Part shown: positions 41,178-48,714 of the stretch, piece by piece
Layout: each line of letters begins with the position of its first letter
Numbering within the stretch: the first letter of the stretch is position 1
Assembly: GCF_001592265.1 (NCBI RefSeq)
Contig: NZ_BCWP01000027.1
Span: forward strand, 1-49,047
Length of the DNA stretch: 49,047 nt
Direction: 5' to 3'
Source: Curvibacter delicatus NBRC 14919
GTDB taxonomy: Bacteria; Pseudomonadota; Gammaproteobacteria; Burkholderiales; Burkholderiaceae_C
Translations under genes and position numbers: made by a program
The notes under the pieces: generated by a model
What the model was told of the DNA's origin: nothing
The model's input: only the letters and a program-made list of their open reading frames with translations
Databases searched by the model: none

Positions 41178-42386
41178 ATGAGCAACTCCCAGCCGAGCCT
41201 CATCCTGGTGCTCAATTGCGGCTCCTCAAGCATCAAGTTCGCCTTGTTCGATGCACAGGTGCGCCCGTTGCCGCGCGAGCCGCTCTGGCACGGCAAGGTG
41301 CAAGGGATTGCTGGGCCCGCGCCTGAGTACAGCGACAGTGGCACTGCACAGCAGCGCATCCATCTGGATCACGAACACCCTCACACCGCCGCTCTGGCGC
41401 TGGTTCAAGCGCGCATCGTGGCCCGACTCGATGGCCGCCGCATTGTGGCCATCGCGCATCGTGTCGTCCATGGCGGCAGCAGGTACTTCGAGCCAACCGT
41501 GGTGACCGATGGCTCCATCGCGGAGCTGCGGGCCTTGATTCCTTTGGCGCCGTTGCACCAACCCTTTCCCCTGAAGGCCATGAGTTTGCTGTTCGAGCAG
41601 TGGCCCGGAATTGTTCAGGTAGCGTGCTTCGATACAGCCTTTCACCGCACGGCGCCGAAGGTGGAGCAGATCCTGCCGCTGCCGTACTCGGCCTGGGAAC
41701 GCGGTCTGCGCCGCTACGGCTTTCACGGCCTTTCATACGACTACATGAGCCACGTCCTGCCCGAGCGCCACGGTGATCTGGCACGCGGCCGCACCATCGT
41801 CGCGCACCTCGGCAGCGGGGCCAGCCTGTGCGCGATGCAGAACCTGCAAAGCATCGCCACCACGATGGGATTTTCCGCGCTCGACGGCCTGATGATGGGC
41901 ACCCGTACCGGCTCGCTCGATCCGGGCGCCCTGCTCTACCTGATGGAGATCGAAAAGCTCTCACTGGAAGAAGTAGGCCGCACGCTCTACAACCAGTCCG
42001 GCCTGCTCGGTGTTTCCGGGATTTCGGCCGAGCCGCGCGTGGTGGTGAAGCACGAGAGCGATTCCGGCGAAGTCGGCGAACGCGCCCGCATCGCGTTGGC
42101 GCTCTACGTGCGCCGTATCGTGCGGGAGATTGGCGCACTGATCGCAGTCATTGGCGGCCTGGATCTGCTCGTGTTCACTGCCGGTGTCGGTGAGCACAAC
42201 GCCTTCGTGCGCGAGCGCGTCTGCCGCGACCTGGCATTTATCGGCATCAAGCTGGATGCCGATGCCAACGCCATCGATGCCCCGGTTATCTCCACCACCG
42301 ACAGCCGGGTGCTGGCCGCGGTGGAGCCTACCAACGAGGAATGGATCACAGCGCGCTATACGCAGGATTTGATAGGCGGCGCGTGA
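41178..42386 (+). CDS. ackA: Acetate kinase
   Basis: The product is 402 residues. It has LVLNCGSSSIKFALFD (N-terminal phosphate site), HRVVHGG, ACFDTAFHRTAP, RRYGFHGLSYDYMS, IVAHLGSGASLCAM, and LVFTAGVGEHNAFVRERV, all diagnostic. It converts acetyl-phosphate and ADP to acetate and ATP. It precedes phosphoketolase by 83 bp, so the two likely work as an ATP-yielding pair. Confidence 0.95.
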   Translation: MSNSQPSLILVLNCGSSSIKFALFDAQVRPLPREPLWHGKVQGIAGPAPEYSDSGTAQQRIHLDHEHPHTAALALVQARIVARLDGRRIVAIAHRVVHGGSRYFEPTVVTDGSIAELRALIPLAPLHQPFPLKAMSLLFEQWPGIVQVACFDTAFHRTAPKVEQILPLPYSAWERGLRRYGFHGLSYDYMSHVLPERHGDLARGRTIVAHLGSGASLCAMQNLQSIATTMGFSALDGLMMGTRTGSLDPGALLYLMEIEKLSLEEVGRTLYNQSGLLGVSGISAEPRVVVKHESDSGEVGERARIALALYVRRIVREIGALIAVIGGLDLLVFTAGVGEHNAFVRERVCRDLAFIGIKLDADANAIDAPVISTTDSRVLAAVEPTNEEWITARYTQDLIGGA

Positions 42387-42469
42387 TGTCCCAGCCAGGC
42401 CGAGCGCGCTCAACTCAACTGACTCTGTAGCCACGCAGGGATTCATCGACATCAAAGAGGGGAAATCGC

Positions 42470-44842
42470 ATGACCACCGCTTCCACCATCCGCCAGTGCT
42501 GGCTTGCCGGGCACGGCCCCATCGTCCATCGCGACGAGACCATCAAACGCATGGAAACCCTGGTGACCCGTTTGATCGTCGAGGGCCGTGTTGCCGACGA
42601 GACGACGGCCTACACCCTGCTTGCCGCCGCCGACCGCCTGAGCTGCGTGGCCATGAACGTGGTCGCGCACATGACCTATGCGCGCCGCATCGATCTTTCC
42701 GGCGCGGCGCTGTCAGCCGAGGACTTCAAGCCCACGCCCGAAGGCCACACCGGCGGCTCGCTGAATATGGTGCAGGCCTTCGTCGGCTACCTGCTGGCCA
42801 ACGCGCTCACCGGCAGCACACGCGGCTGGATCATGGGCCAGGGCCATTGTGTCGCCGCCATCGAAGCCGTCAATGTGCTGACCGGCGATGTCTCGCCCGC
42901 GCAGCGGGGCCGCTACGACCGCAGCGAGCAAGGCCTGTCGCGCCTGTGTGCCGATTTCTATTCCTATGCCATCGATGCGCAGGGCCGCCCGGCCGTGCCG
43001 CTGGGCAGCCATGCCGGCCCCAACACCGCCGGTGCCGTGTCCGAAGGCGGCTACCTCGGCTTTGCCGAACTGCAGTACATCCACATGCCGCTGCCTGGCG
43101 AATCGCTGGTCGCCTTCCTCAGTGACGGCGCCTTCGAGGAGCAGCGTGGCCCGGACTGGGCGCCGCGTTGGTGGCGCGCGCAAGACAGCGGCTTCGCTGT
43201 ACCGGTGATGATCCTCAACGGCCGCCGCATCGAGCAACGTACCCAGATCATGCAGGAAGGGGGTGCGCAATGGCTGGCCGACGACGTGCGCCACAACGGC
43301 TTCGACCCGGTGATCGTCGATGGCCGCGACCCGGCCGCGATCGCCTGGGCAATCGTCGAAGCCGAGGGCGCGCTGCGTGCGTTTGCCGCCGATCCGGATC
43401 GCCGCTATCCGGCGCCTCTGCCCTACGTGATCGCCGAGACCGAGAAGGGCTTCGGCTTTCCCGGTGCTGGCAGCAACGCCGCGCACAACCTGCCGTTGGG
43501 CGGCAACCCCCACACCGATGTCGCCATGCGTGGGCGGTTCAACGAAAGCGCGGCTGCGCTCTTCGTTGCTCCGGTCGAACTCGACGCGACGCTCACCGCC
43601 TTCGCAACCCACGCCGCCCAGCAGCGCCCGCTGGAAAGCGCGCATCCGATGGCGCACCGCCACCCCGCTGCGCCCAGGCTGCCCGAACCGCGCTGGGAAA
43701 TATCAGGCAGCGAAGGCAGTGCGATGACGGCGCTGGATCAGTGGTTCGTTGAATTCGCCAAAGCCAATCCCGAGCTGCGCATGCGCATCGGCAACCCTGA
43801 CGAATTGGCCAGCAACAAGATGGGCGGCACGCTGGCGCTGCTCAAGCACCGCGTCAACGAGCCCGAACCCGGTGTGCCTGAGGATTTGCACGGCGCCGTC
43901 ATCACCGCGCTCAACGAAGAGGCCGTGGCCGCCGCCGCACTCGGCAACAAGGGTGGACTGAACCTGATCGTCAGCTACGAGGCCTTCGCCGTAAAAATGC
44001 TCGGCCTGATGCGGCAGGAAATCATCTTCGCCCGCCACCTGCGTCAGGTCGGCCAGCCCGCCGGCTGGCTGTCGGTGCCACTCATCGTCACCTCGCACAC
44101 CTGGGAGAACGCCAAAAACGAACAGTCGCACCAAGACCCGACGATCGGCGAAGCCCTGCTGGGCGAGATGTCGGACACCTCGCGCGTGTTGTTCCCGGTG
44201 GATGGCAACACTGCGGTCGCCGCGCTGCGCGAAATCTATGCCGGACGCGGGCAACTGGCCTGCCTCATCGTTTCCAAGCGCGACGTGGAGAACCGCTTCG
44301 ATGCCGAATCGGCGCAACGCCTGATCCGTGACGGCGCGGCCCATCTGATCGGTGACCCCGCCGAGGCCGAAGTGCAGCTCATCGCGCTGGGTGCCTACCA
44401 ACTCGACGAGGCGATCAAGGCGCAGCAGCACCTTGCCGGGATGGGCAAGCGCGCCTGCGTCACCGTCATCCTGGAACCTGGCCGCCTGCGCATCCCGCGC
44501 GATGCCATGGAAGCGGAGTTCGTCGATGAAGACGCCACTGTCAGCACGCTGTTCCCGCAAGGCCTGCCGCGCGTGATCCTCACCCACACGCGCCCCGAGC
44601 CCATGCTCGGCATTCTGCGCCGCATCGACAACGGCCCGACCAGGACGCACGCCCTCGGCTACATCAGCCGCGGCGGCACCTTCGATGTCCCCGGCATGCT
44701 GTTCGCCAACCGCTGTACCTGGGCGCATACGGTGGATGCCGCAGCGACCGTGGCCGGCTGGAATCGTGAAGCACTGCTCGACCCTGCGCAGCGCGCGGCT
44801 CTTGATGGCACCGGCGATCCCAAAGATTTATTGAGCCCGTGA
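42470..44842 (+). CDS. xfp: Xylulose-5-phosphate/fructose-6-phosphate phosphoketolase
   Basis: The product is 790 residues, the usual length. Thiamine-diphosphate and substrate motifs include PEGHTGGSLNMVQAFVGYLL, GHAGPNTAGAVSEGGYLGFA-like sequence, SDGAFEEQRGPDWAPRWW, PGAGSNAAHNLPLGGNPHTD and HTWENAKNEQSHQDPTIGEA. It splits xylulose 5-phosphate (or fructose 6-phosphate) with phosphate into acetyl-phosphate and glyceraldehyde 3-phosphate (or erythrose 4-phosphate). A GAGGGGA site precedes the ATG. It is the last intact gene of the cargo island; relaxase debris starts within 10 bp of its stop. Confidence 0.95.
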   Translation: MTTASTIRQCWLAGHGPIVHRDETIKRMETLVTRLIVEGRVADETTAYTLLAAADRLSCVAMNVVAHMTYARRIDLSGAALSAEDFKPTPEGHTGGSLNMVQAFVGYLLANALTGSTRGWIMGQGHCVAAIEAVNVLTGDVSPAQRGRYDRSEQGLSRLCADFYSYAIDAQGRPAVPLGSHAGPNTAGAVSEGGYLGFAELQYIHMPLPGESLVAFLSDGAFEEQRGPDWAPRWWRAQDSGFAVPVMILNGRRIEQRTQIMQEGGAQWLADDVRHNGFDPVIVDGRDPAAIAWAIVEAEGALRAFAADPDRRYPAPLPYVIAETEKGFGFPGAGSNAAHNLPLGGNPHTDVAMRGRFNESAAALFVAPVELDATLTAFATHAAQQRPLESAHPMAHRHPAAPRLPEPRWEISGSEGSAMTALDQWFVEFAKANPELRMRIGNPDELASNKMGGTLALLKHRVNEPEPGVPEDLHGAVITALNEEAVAAAALGNKGGLNLIVSYEAFAVKMLGLMRQEIIFARHLRQVGQPAGWLSVPLIVTSHTWENAKNEQSHQDPTIGEALLGEMSDTSRVLFPVDGNTAVAALREIYAGRGQLACLIVSKRDVENRFDAESAQRLIRDGAAHLIGDPAEAEVQLIALGAYQLDEAIKAQQHLAGMGKRACVTVILEPGRLRIPRDAMEAEFVDEDATVSTLFPQGLPRVILTHTRPEPMLGILRRIDNGPTRTHALGYISRGGTFDVPGMLFANRCTWAHTVDAAATVAGWNREALLDPAQRAALDGTGDPKDLLSP

Positions 44843-44849
44843 GTCAGGT

Positions 44850-45285
44850 ACGCGAATCCTGTGCCGGTCATGAAGTGCGCCGGCAGCTCCAGGCCGGTGG
44901 AGGCGATGTCCTCGCGGTCTGCGCCAGTTCTCAACTGCGCAACGTGCCCAGCAGGTTGCATGTCAGGATCACGCATCGCCTGCACCGCTTATCCAGTCCC
45001 TGTTCGTCCAGGGAGTCGGCGCGCTGCTGCATCGCCTGCTTGGTTCCCTCACCGGAGCCCAGGTTGCTCAGGCCCGCCCTGCTGCCATTCGAGCCGGGTG
45101 GCCCCGATCACGCGGGCCTGCCGCTCGATGGGCAGGTACGATTTCAGCTCAATGGCCACACCACCCAGACGCTGCACGTCATGGCGGCGGCCCTGCTCGG
45201 GCTGATCGTTCGGCACCTTCCATAGCCCTTCGACCACGCGCTCCATGGTGCTGGCACGGCGTGGTGCCTCCAAGTGCCCGAACGT
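44850..45285 (-). pseudogene. Decayed ICE relaxase fragment (DUF3363 region, RlxS/TraI-like)
   Basis: Minus-strand translation gives VEGLWKVPNDQPEQG, DVQRLGGVAIELKSYLPIER and QARVIGATRLE, then after a frameshift near 45065 LSNLGSGEGTKQAMQQRADS and VILTCNLLGTLRS, then a stop and ELAQTA. This follows the DUF3363 domain that forms the C-terminal part of Tn4371-type relaxases (family pattern ELKSHLPIERQARVIGATWLD, RVILARNLLGTLR.RELA). At least one frameshift and one nonsense codon are visible. The N-terminal nickase part is not found within the window. An overlapping plus-strand frame (44839-45225) is a by-product. Confidence 0.72.
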
Positions 45286-45354
45286 GGCTAGACACTTTGC
45301 ACGGGGGCGAATGGGCCTGCCTTGGGCATACCCTCACCCTGCTTGGCATGTCCT

Positions 45355-45834
45355 TCAATGGGGCAGCTTGACGGCCTTCCAGCCGCTGTGGCTGAAATAC
45401 TTGCCGTAGGCGTTGGAGGCCTGCGCGACCTGCACCACGCCGGCGGCGCGCTTGCCTTCTCCGTGCTTGCCCTGGGCGGCCTCGGCGCCCGCCACCAGGT
45501 CGGCCACGATGATGTGCAGCTGGGCGTCCGCCTCGGGGGGCAACTTGCAGTTTTCCACCATGTAGGCGACCTGCTGGCCGACGGCGTTGCCGAAGGCGTC
45601 GTAGTCGGCCGCCGTGGCCTTGCCTGCATGGGCCGCGGGCAGGATTTTCGTCACCGATGCATGGACGGCCGTCATGGCCTGGCGCAGCGGCGCGTCGGTG
45701 TCCCATTTCTTGCCGGCGTTGAGTTGCAACTGGTGGGTTTCGGCGCTGCCGTGGCTGTCGTGCGCGCTCGCGGCCATCGAGGTCAGGGGGACTGCCAGGG
45801 CGGCGGCCAGCAGCAGTGTGGTGAGTTGTTTCAT
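45355..45834 (-). CDS. Small exported protein of unknown function (DnrO-like)
   Basis: The product is 159 residues with a signal peptide (LTTLLLAAALAVPLTSMAASA) and then HDSHGSAETHQLQLNAGKKW. It continues with MTAVHASVTKILPAAHAGKA, QQVAYMVENCKLPPEADAQL and HIIVADLVAGAEAAQGK. It is mostly helical and periplasmic, with a His-rich mature start. Similar proteins occur near metal-response genes in Burkholderiales; the name is from memory and no function is claimed. CGGAG precedes ATG 45834. Confidence 0.6.
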   Translation of the reverse strand: MKQLTTLLLAAALAVPLTSMAASAHDSHGSAETHQLQLNAGKKWDTDAPLRQAMTAVHASVTKILPAAHAGKATAADYDAFGNAVGQQVAYMVENCKLPPEADAQLHIIVADLVAGAEAAQGKHGEGKRAAGVVQVAQASNAYGKYFSHSGWKAVKLPH

Positions 45835-45957
45835 GGAAATGCTCCGTTGAAAGTTGAACCATGCAAGGTGGCCGTGCGGGTTGCCTGGCTGCCTTGCCCT
45901 CTTCAACGAAGCGCGCGTCTGAATGTTCCATGTGTTTTGCATCTTTGGTGCACGGCC

Positions 45958-46419
45958 TTATTTGCGGTGCAGCAGCTCCTCCTCGGTCGCCTCCTGCGCG
46001 TAGCGACCCAGCAACAGCTGCAGCAGGCGCTCGCGCTGGGCGGTGTCCAGCAGCTCGCGCTCGGCCAGCAATTGGGTGATCACGCGCTGCTGCTGCGCGG
46101 CCTGCAGGCGGGCAATGGCGGCCTGCTCGGCGTCGATGGCCGCGCGGTCGGGTGCGGCGGCGAAGATGTGGCGCACCAGGGCTTCGCGGCGGTGGCGTAT
46201 GTCGTCCCAGTTGGATGACAGGTCGTGCAGGAACGGCGCCTCCAGCGCCTCCCAGCGCGTGCGTTGCCCGGGCGTGAGCGCCAGGTAGTCCGGCAGGTGC
46301 ACGGCCGGCGCCGGGGGCGGCGCCACGCGGGCAGGGCGCAGCACGAGCGCCGCAAGAATGCCCAGGTTGAGCGCCAGCGAGACGGCCAGCAGGGTGCGGA
46401 TCCAGGTGGGGTGTTTCAT
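45958..46419 (-). CDS. Periplasmic heavy-metal sensor/Spy-CpxP-like protein
   Basis: The product is 153 residues. One N-terminal membrane segment (IRTLLAVSLALNLGILAALV) is followed by a helical domain with LALTPGQRTRWEALEAPF, resembling the LTxxQ region of Spy/CpxP, and a Gln/Arg/Leu-rich coiled stretch. Such proteins act as chaperones or tune envelope-stress sensors. It overlaps the anti-sigma gene by four bases, so the pair is translationally coupled. Confidence 0.7.
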   Translation of the reverse strand: MKHPTWIRTLLAVSLALNLGILAALVLRPARVAPPPAPAVHLPDYLALTPGQRTRWEALEAPFLHDLSSNWDDIRHRREALVRHIFAAAPDRAAIDAEQAAIARLQAAQQQRVITQLLAERELLDTAQRERLLQLLLGRYAQEATEEELLHRK

Positions 46420-46883
46420 GGCAGATTCCTTGGCAGTCGGCAAATCTCGGTGGCGGCGCACAGCCCGCCCGGCGGCACGGGGTCGAACACGCGCGCCATG
46501 GCGGGGTCGGCGGCCGCAAACGTGGTAGGAATGGCTGCCCCCGTGCCCAGCAGCAGCCCGCCCATCCACAGGCCCGAGACCAGCGCCGCGCCAGCCGCCA
46601 GGCCCGTGGGCATCCAGCCCAGAAGGTCCCAGCCGGCACGCCGGGGCCTGGCGGCGCGCGGTGGCCGCCGGTCGCGCAGGCGCTCCTGCAGCTGCGCCGC
46701 GAGATCGAAGCCCAGCGTGGGCGATGGCAGGGCGTGCAGTTCCTGGCGCAGCGCCCGCAGCGCATCGAGCTGCTGGCTGCAGACAGGGCAAGCCCGCAGG
46801 TGGCTCTGCAGCGCGGCCTGTCTGCGCGCGGGCAGGGCGTGATCGACAAAGGCGGAAAGGTCTTCGATGCGTGGGCAGGTCAT
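46416..46883 (-). CDS. Anti-sigma factor with zinc-finger domain
   Basis: The product is 155 residues. The N-terminus is a zf-HC2 domain (ALQSHLRACPVCSQQLDALR, HxxxCxxC). One membrane segment lies near TGLAAGAALVSGLWMGGLLL. The periplasmic tail is short and Ala/Pro-rich. It should hold the sigma factor encoded immediately upstream (15-bp gap) and release it on an envelope signal, perhaps sensed with the Spy-like protein. Confidence 0.82.
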   Translation of the reverse strand: MTCPRIEDLSAFVDHALPARRQAALQSHLRACPVCSQQLDALRALRQELHALPSPTLGFDLAAQLQERLRDRRPPRAARPRRAGWDLLGWMPTGLAAGAALVSGLWMGGLLLGTGAAIPTTFAAADPAMARVFDPVPPGGLCAATEICRLPRNLP

Positions 46884-46898
46884 GGTGGCTCCTTGCGG

Positions 46899-47453
46899 TC
46901 AGCGTGGCATGTGCTGCAGCAGCCCGGCGCGGGCGCGGGCGATGCGGGATTTGACGGTGCCCAGGCCGATGCCCAGCACCTGGGCAATGTCCTCGTAGGG
47001 CATGTCCTCGATGTCGCGCAACAGCAGGATCTCACGGTGCTCCACCGACAGCCGCGCCAGCGCGCGCTCCAGCTCCGCGATGCGCTGGCGCGCCTGCAGC
47101 ATGGCCTCGGGCGTGGGCGTATCCGCCGGTACCTGCTGATGCAGCGCGTCGTCTAGCGCCACGAACTCCACGTGCCGCGCGCGACGCAGCCGGTCCAGTG
47201 CCTGGTTGCGCGCGATGCGGAACAGCCACGTGGACAGCTGCGCCTGCGGGCGCCAGCTGGGCAGTGCCTGGTAGACGCTCAGAAAGGTTTCCTGGGTCAA
47301 CTCGCGCGCATCCTCCTGTGACCGAGTCATGCGCACCAGAAAGCGGTAGATGCGATCCTGGTTGCGCGTCACCAGCTCAGAGAACGCCGCAACCTCCCCG
47401 CGCTGGGCGCGGGCAATGCAGTCAGTCTCGTCAAACTGGCTCGGTTGGGGCAT
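46899..47453 (-). CDS. RNA polymerase ECF sigma factor
   Basis: The product is 184 residues. Region 2 reads FSELVTRNQDRIYRFLVRMT, EDARELTQETFLSVYQAL and STWLFRIARNQALDRLRRA. Region 4 reads LSVEHREILLLRDIEDMPYE, DIAQVLGIGLGTVKSRIARA. It leads an operon with its anti-sigma factor. I chose ATG 47453 (MPQPSQFDETD), where the family starts; ATG 47489 is also in frame. No clear ribosome-binding site is seen at either. Confidence 0.88.
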   Translation of the reverse strand: MPQPSQFDETDCIARAQRGEVAAFSELVTRNQDRIYRFLVRMTRSQEDARELTQETFLSVYQALPSWRPQAQLSTWLFRIARNQALDRLRRARHVEFVALDDALHQQVPADTPTPEAMLQARQRIAELERALARLSVEHREILLLRDIEDMPYEDIAQVLGIGLGTVKSRIARARAGLLQHMPR

Positions 47454-47711
47454 TGGGGCATTAACGCATGAGGAGCGCAAAAGTTCCATCTTCGGGCAAG
47501 CCCTGACGAACCCGTCTTCGTCAGTCCAGCCAGACTCGCGATTCGCTTCATGCTTCTCATCAATACGTCCGATGGGGGCATGTGGCAACGTGAACTGACC
47601 GTTGGCTCGATCGGATGAACACGAGGTGAACAGAAGGTTCAGTGTTGATTCACCCCCGGTTCGTCAAAATTATTGGCATCAACAGCTCTGATGCTGTGAA
47701 AGGAACCGACG
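47454..47711. other. Divergent promoter region
   Basis: The 258 bp between the sigma-factor gene and the PepSY-like gene contain no gene. They should hold promoters for both directions. I see no perfect repeat; the ribosome-binding site GAAAGGAA of the PepSY-like gene is at the right end. Confidence 0.5.
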
Positions 47712-48122
47712 ATGAAACGAAACCTACACCTCAAGCCCCGGCTGGCCACCCTGGTGCTGGCCGTCGCGGCGCTGCCAGCGGTGGCATCCAGCGACTGCGA
47801 TGCCCCGGCCGCGCGATGGCAGTCGCGCGAAGCGGTGCGCCAGATGGCGGCGCAGCAGGGCTGGCAGGTCGAGCGACTGAAGATTGACGACGGCTGCTAC
47901 GAAATCCGTGGCACCGACGCCCAGGGCCAGCGCTTCAAGGCCAAGCTCGACCCCGAGACCCTGCAGGTGCTGAAGATCAAGTCGCGCGAGCGCGATGACC
48001 ACCACAAAGACCGGGACCGGGAGCGCGAGCGCCGGCGCGACCACACGCCGCAGGATGCGGGCACTGCCCCTTCCTCACCCCTCTTTACCCCGGGCAGCGC
48101 GCCGCGCGGCCAGGTGCAATGA
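47712..48122 (+). CDS. PepSY-domain exported protein
   Basis: The product is 136 residues with a signal peptide (LATLVLAVAALPAVASSDCD). The core, AVRQMAAQQGWQVERLKIDD then CYEIRGTDAQGQRFKAKLDP and ETLQVLKI, is a PepSY-type fold. The C-terminal tail is very polar (DDHHKDRDRERERRRDHTPQ). PepSY proteins often accompany cytochromes or metal-response systems. GGAA precedes the ATG. It runs divergent from the sigma-factor operon. Confidence 0.75.
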   Translation: MKRNLHLKPRLATLVLAVAALPAVASSDCDAPAARWQSREAVRQMAAQQGWQVERLKIDDGCYEIRGTDAQGQRFKAKLDPETLQVLKIKSRERDDHHKDRDRERERRRDHTPQDAGTAPSSPLFTPGSAPRGQVQ

Positions 48123-48151
48123 ATCGCCTCCCCTCTTTCCAGGAGAACCCT

Positions 48152-48223
48152 ATGTCCAAACCCCTGATCACCGCCATTGCCGCAGCTTGCGCGTGTCCCC
48201 GGAACCATATCCGGGCCGCATAG
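48152..48223 (+). pseudogene. 5' fragment of an exported-protein gene, truncated at a mobile-element end
   Basis: AGGAGAACCCT before ATG 48152 is an excellent ribosome-binding site, and the codons read MSKPLITAIAAACAC, the start of a signal peptide. After about 14 codons the sequence changes character and the frame ends at 48223. The gene lay directly after the PepSY-like gene, so it probably belonged to the same operon, for example a membrane cytochrome. Truncation by the element starting near 48194 is inferred. Confidence 0.6.
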
Positions 48224-48480
48224 GCCCACATATGCTTCCCAAAAGGGGCGGAACACTTATGCTTTCACTCCGGTTACAGCCGCTCATAACTCGCTGCTAT
48301 CACCGCACGCGAGAGATTTCTTAATAAACTCAATGGGTTAGATTTTTGGGGAGCAAACTTGGCGCATCTTCGATGACATCATTTTTCTGCATTTCCGGCA
48401 CGCTTATGGTTCTCTGCGGCACGGATATGCTTCCCCAAGAATTTCCGAAATCTGACGACCCTAGCCAGCGTTCGATGACC
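48194..48480. mobile_element. Putative second transposon end with short direct repeats
   Basis: TGT at 48194 begins a non-coding stretch holding four similar words in one direction: CATATGCTTCCC (48229), CTTATGCTTTCA (48256), GCTTATGGTTCTC (48402) and GATATGCTTCCCC (48424). Repeated transposase-binding sites inside a TGT terminus are the layout of Tn7-, Tn402- and Mu-like ends. The repeats differ from those at the left edge of the window, so this is another element. No transposase gene is visible before the window ends. Confidence 0.4.
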
Positions 48481-48714
48481 AACTAACGTTTTGTCGTATG
48501 TTGCCGGCTGCCGACCCAAAGCCGCCGGTCCACCTCCCAAGGTCCATGGCCGGTAGGCAGCGGTTCCGGTCGGTCGGCAGCCCACATAGTGAGTCGCCTT
48601 TCGGCGGTAGGGGCGGGCATTCGTTCGCAGTGGTTGGCGTTAACGGACTACTCGTAGTCCGGCGAGCCGTCGCCGGCTAATGACCGTTGATATTCAAATC
48701 CTGCGTCGGGTTGA
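48481..48714. other. Non-coding stretch with two adjacent hairpins
   Basis: No convincing gene is seen here. Two inverted repeats lie side by side at 48644-48661 (CGGACTAC, TC, GTAGTCCG) and 48659-48676 (CCGGCGA, GCCG, TCGCCGG). They follow the stop of the minus-strand gene at 48715 and could end its transcript, although no T-run follows. Confidence 0.45.

Larger units (their letters stand above)
12935..45285 (-). mobile_element. Tn4371-like integrative and conjugative element, right part with cargo
   Basis: The gene order traG, CopG-like gene, trbB, trbC, trbD, trbE, trbJ, trbK-like, trbL, trbF, trbG, trbI, DUF2274 is the transfer module of Tn4371-like ICEs, which normally ends next to the attachment site, as here. 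A decayed relaxase (44850-45285) lies on the same strand in the expected upstream position. The span between LysR and the relaxase is filled by cargo. Integrase, partition and replication genes are not in the window, so the element must extend past the right edge unless truncated. The right limit given is only the last recognisable ICE piece. Confidence 0.72.

Noticed and set aside
43703-44728. 341-codon minus-strand frame opposite phosphoketolase
   Set aside because: It is antisense to conserved phosphoketolase motifs and has no independent support.
44839-45225. Plus-strand frame of 128 codons directly after phosphoketolase
   Set aside because: The opposite strand carries recognisable relaxase sequence, so this frame is a by-product of a decayed gene.
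48638-48690. Integron attC site near the right edge
   Set aside because: The inverted repeats are present but the GTTRRRY and RYYYAAC core boxes are not, and no integrase is visible.
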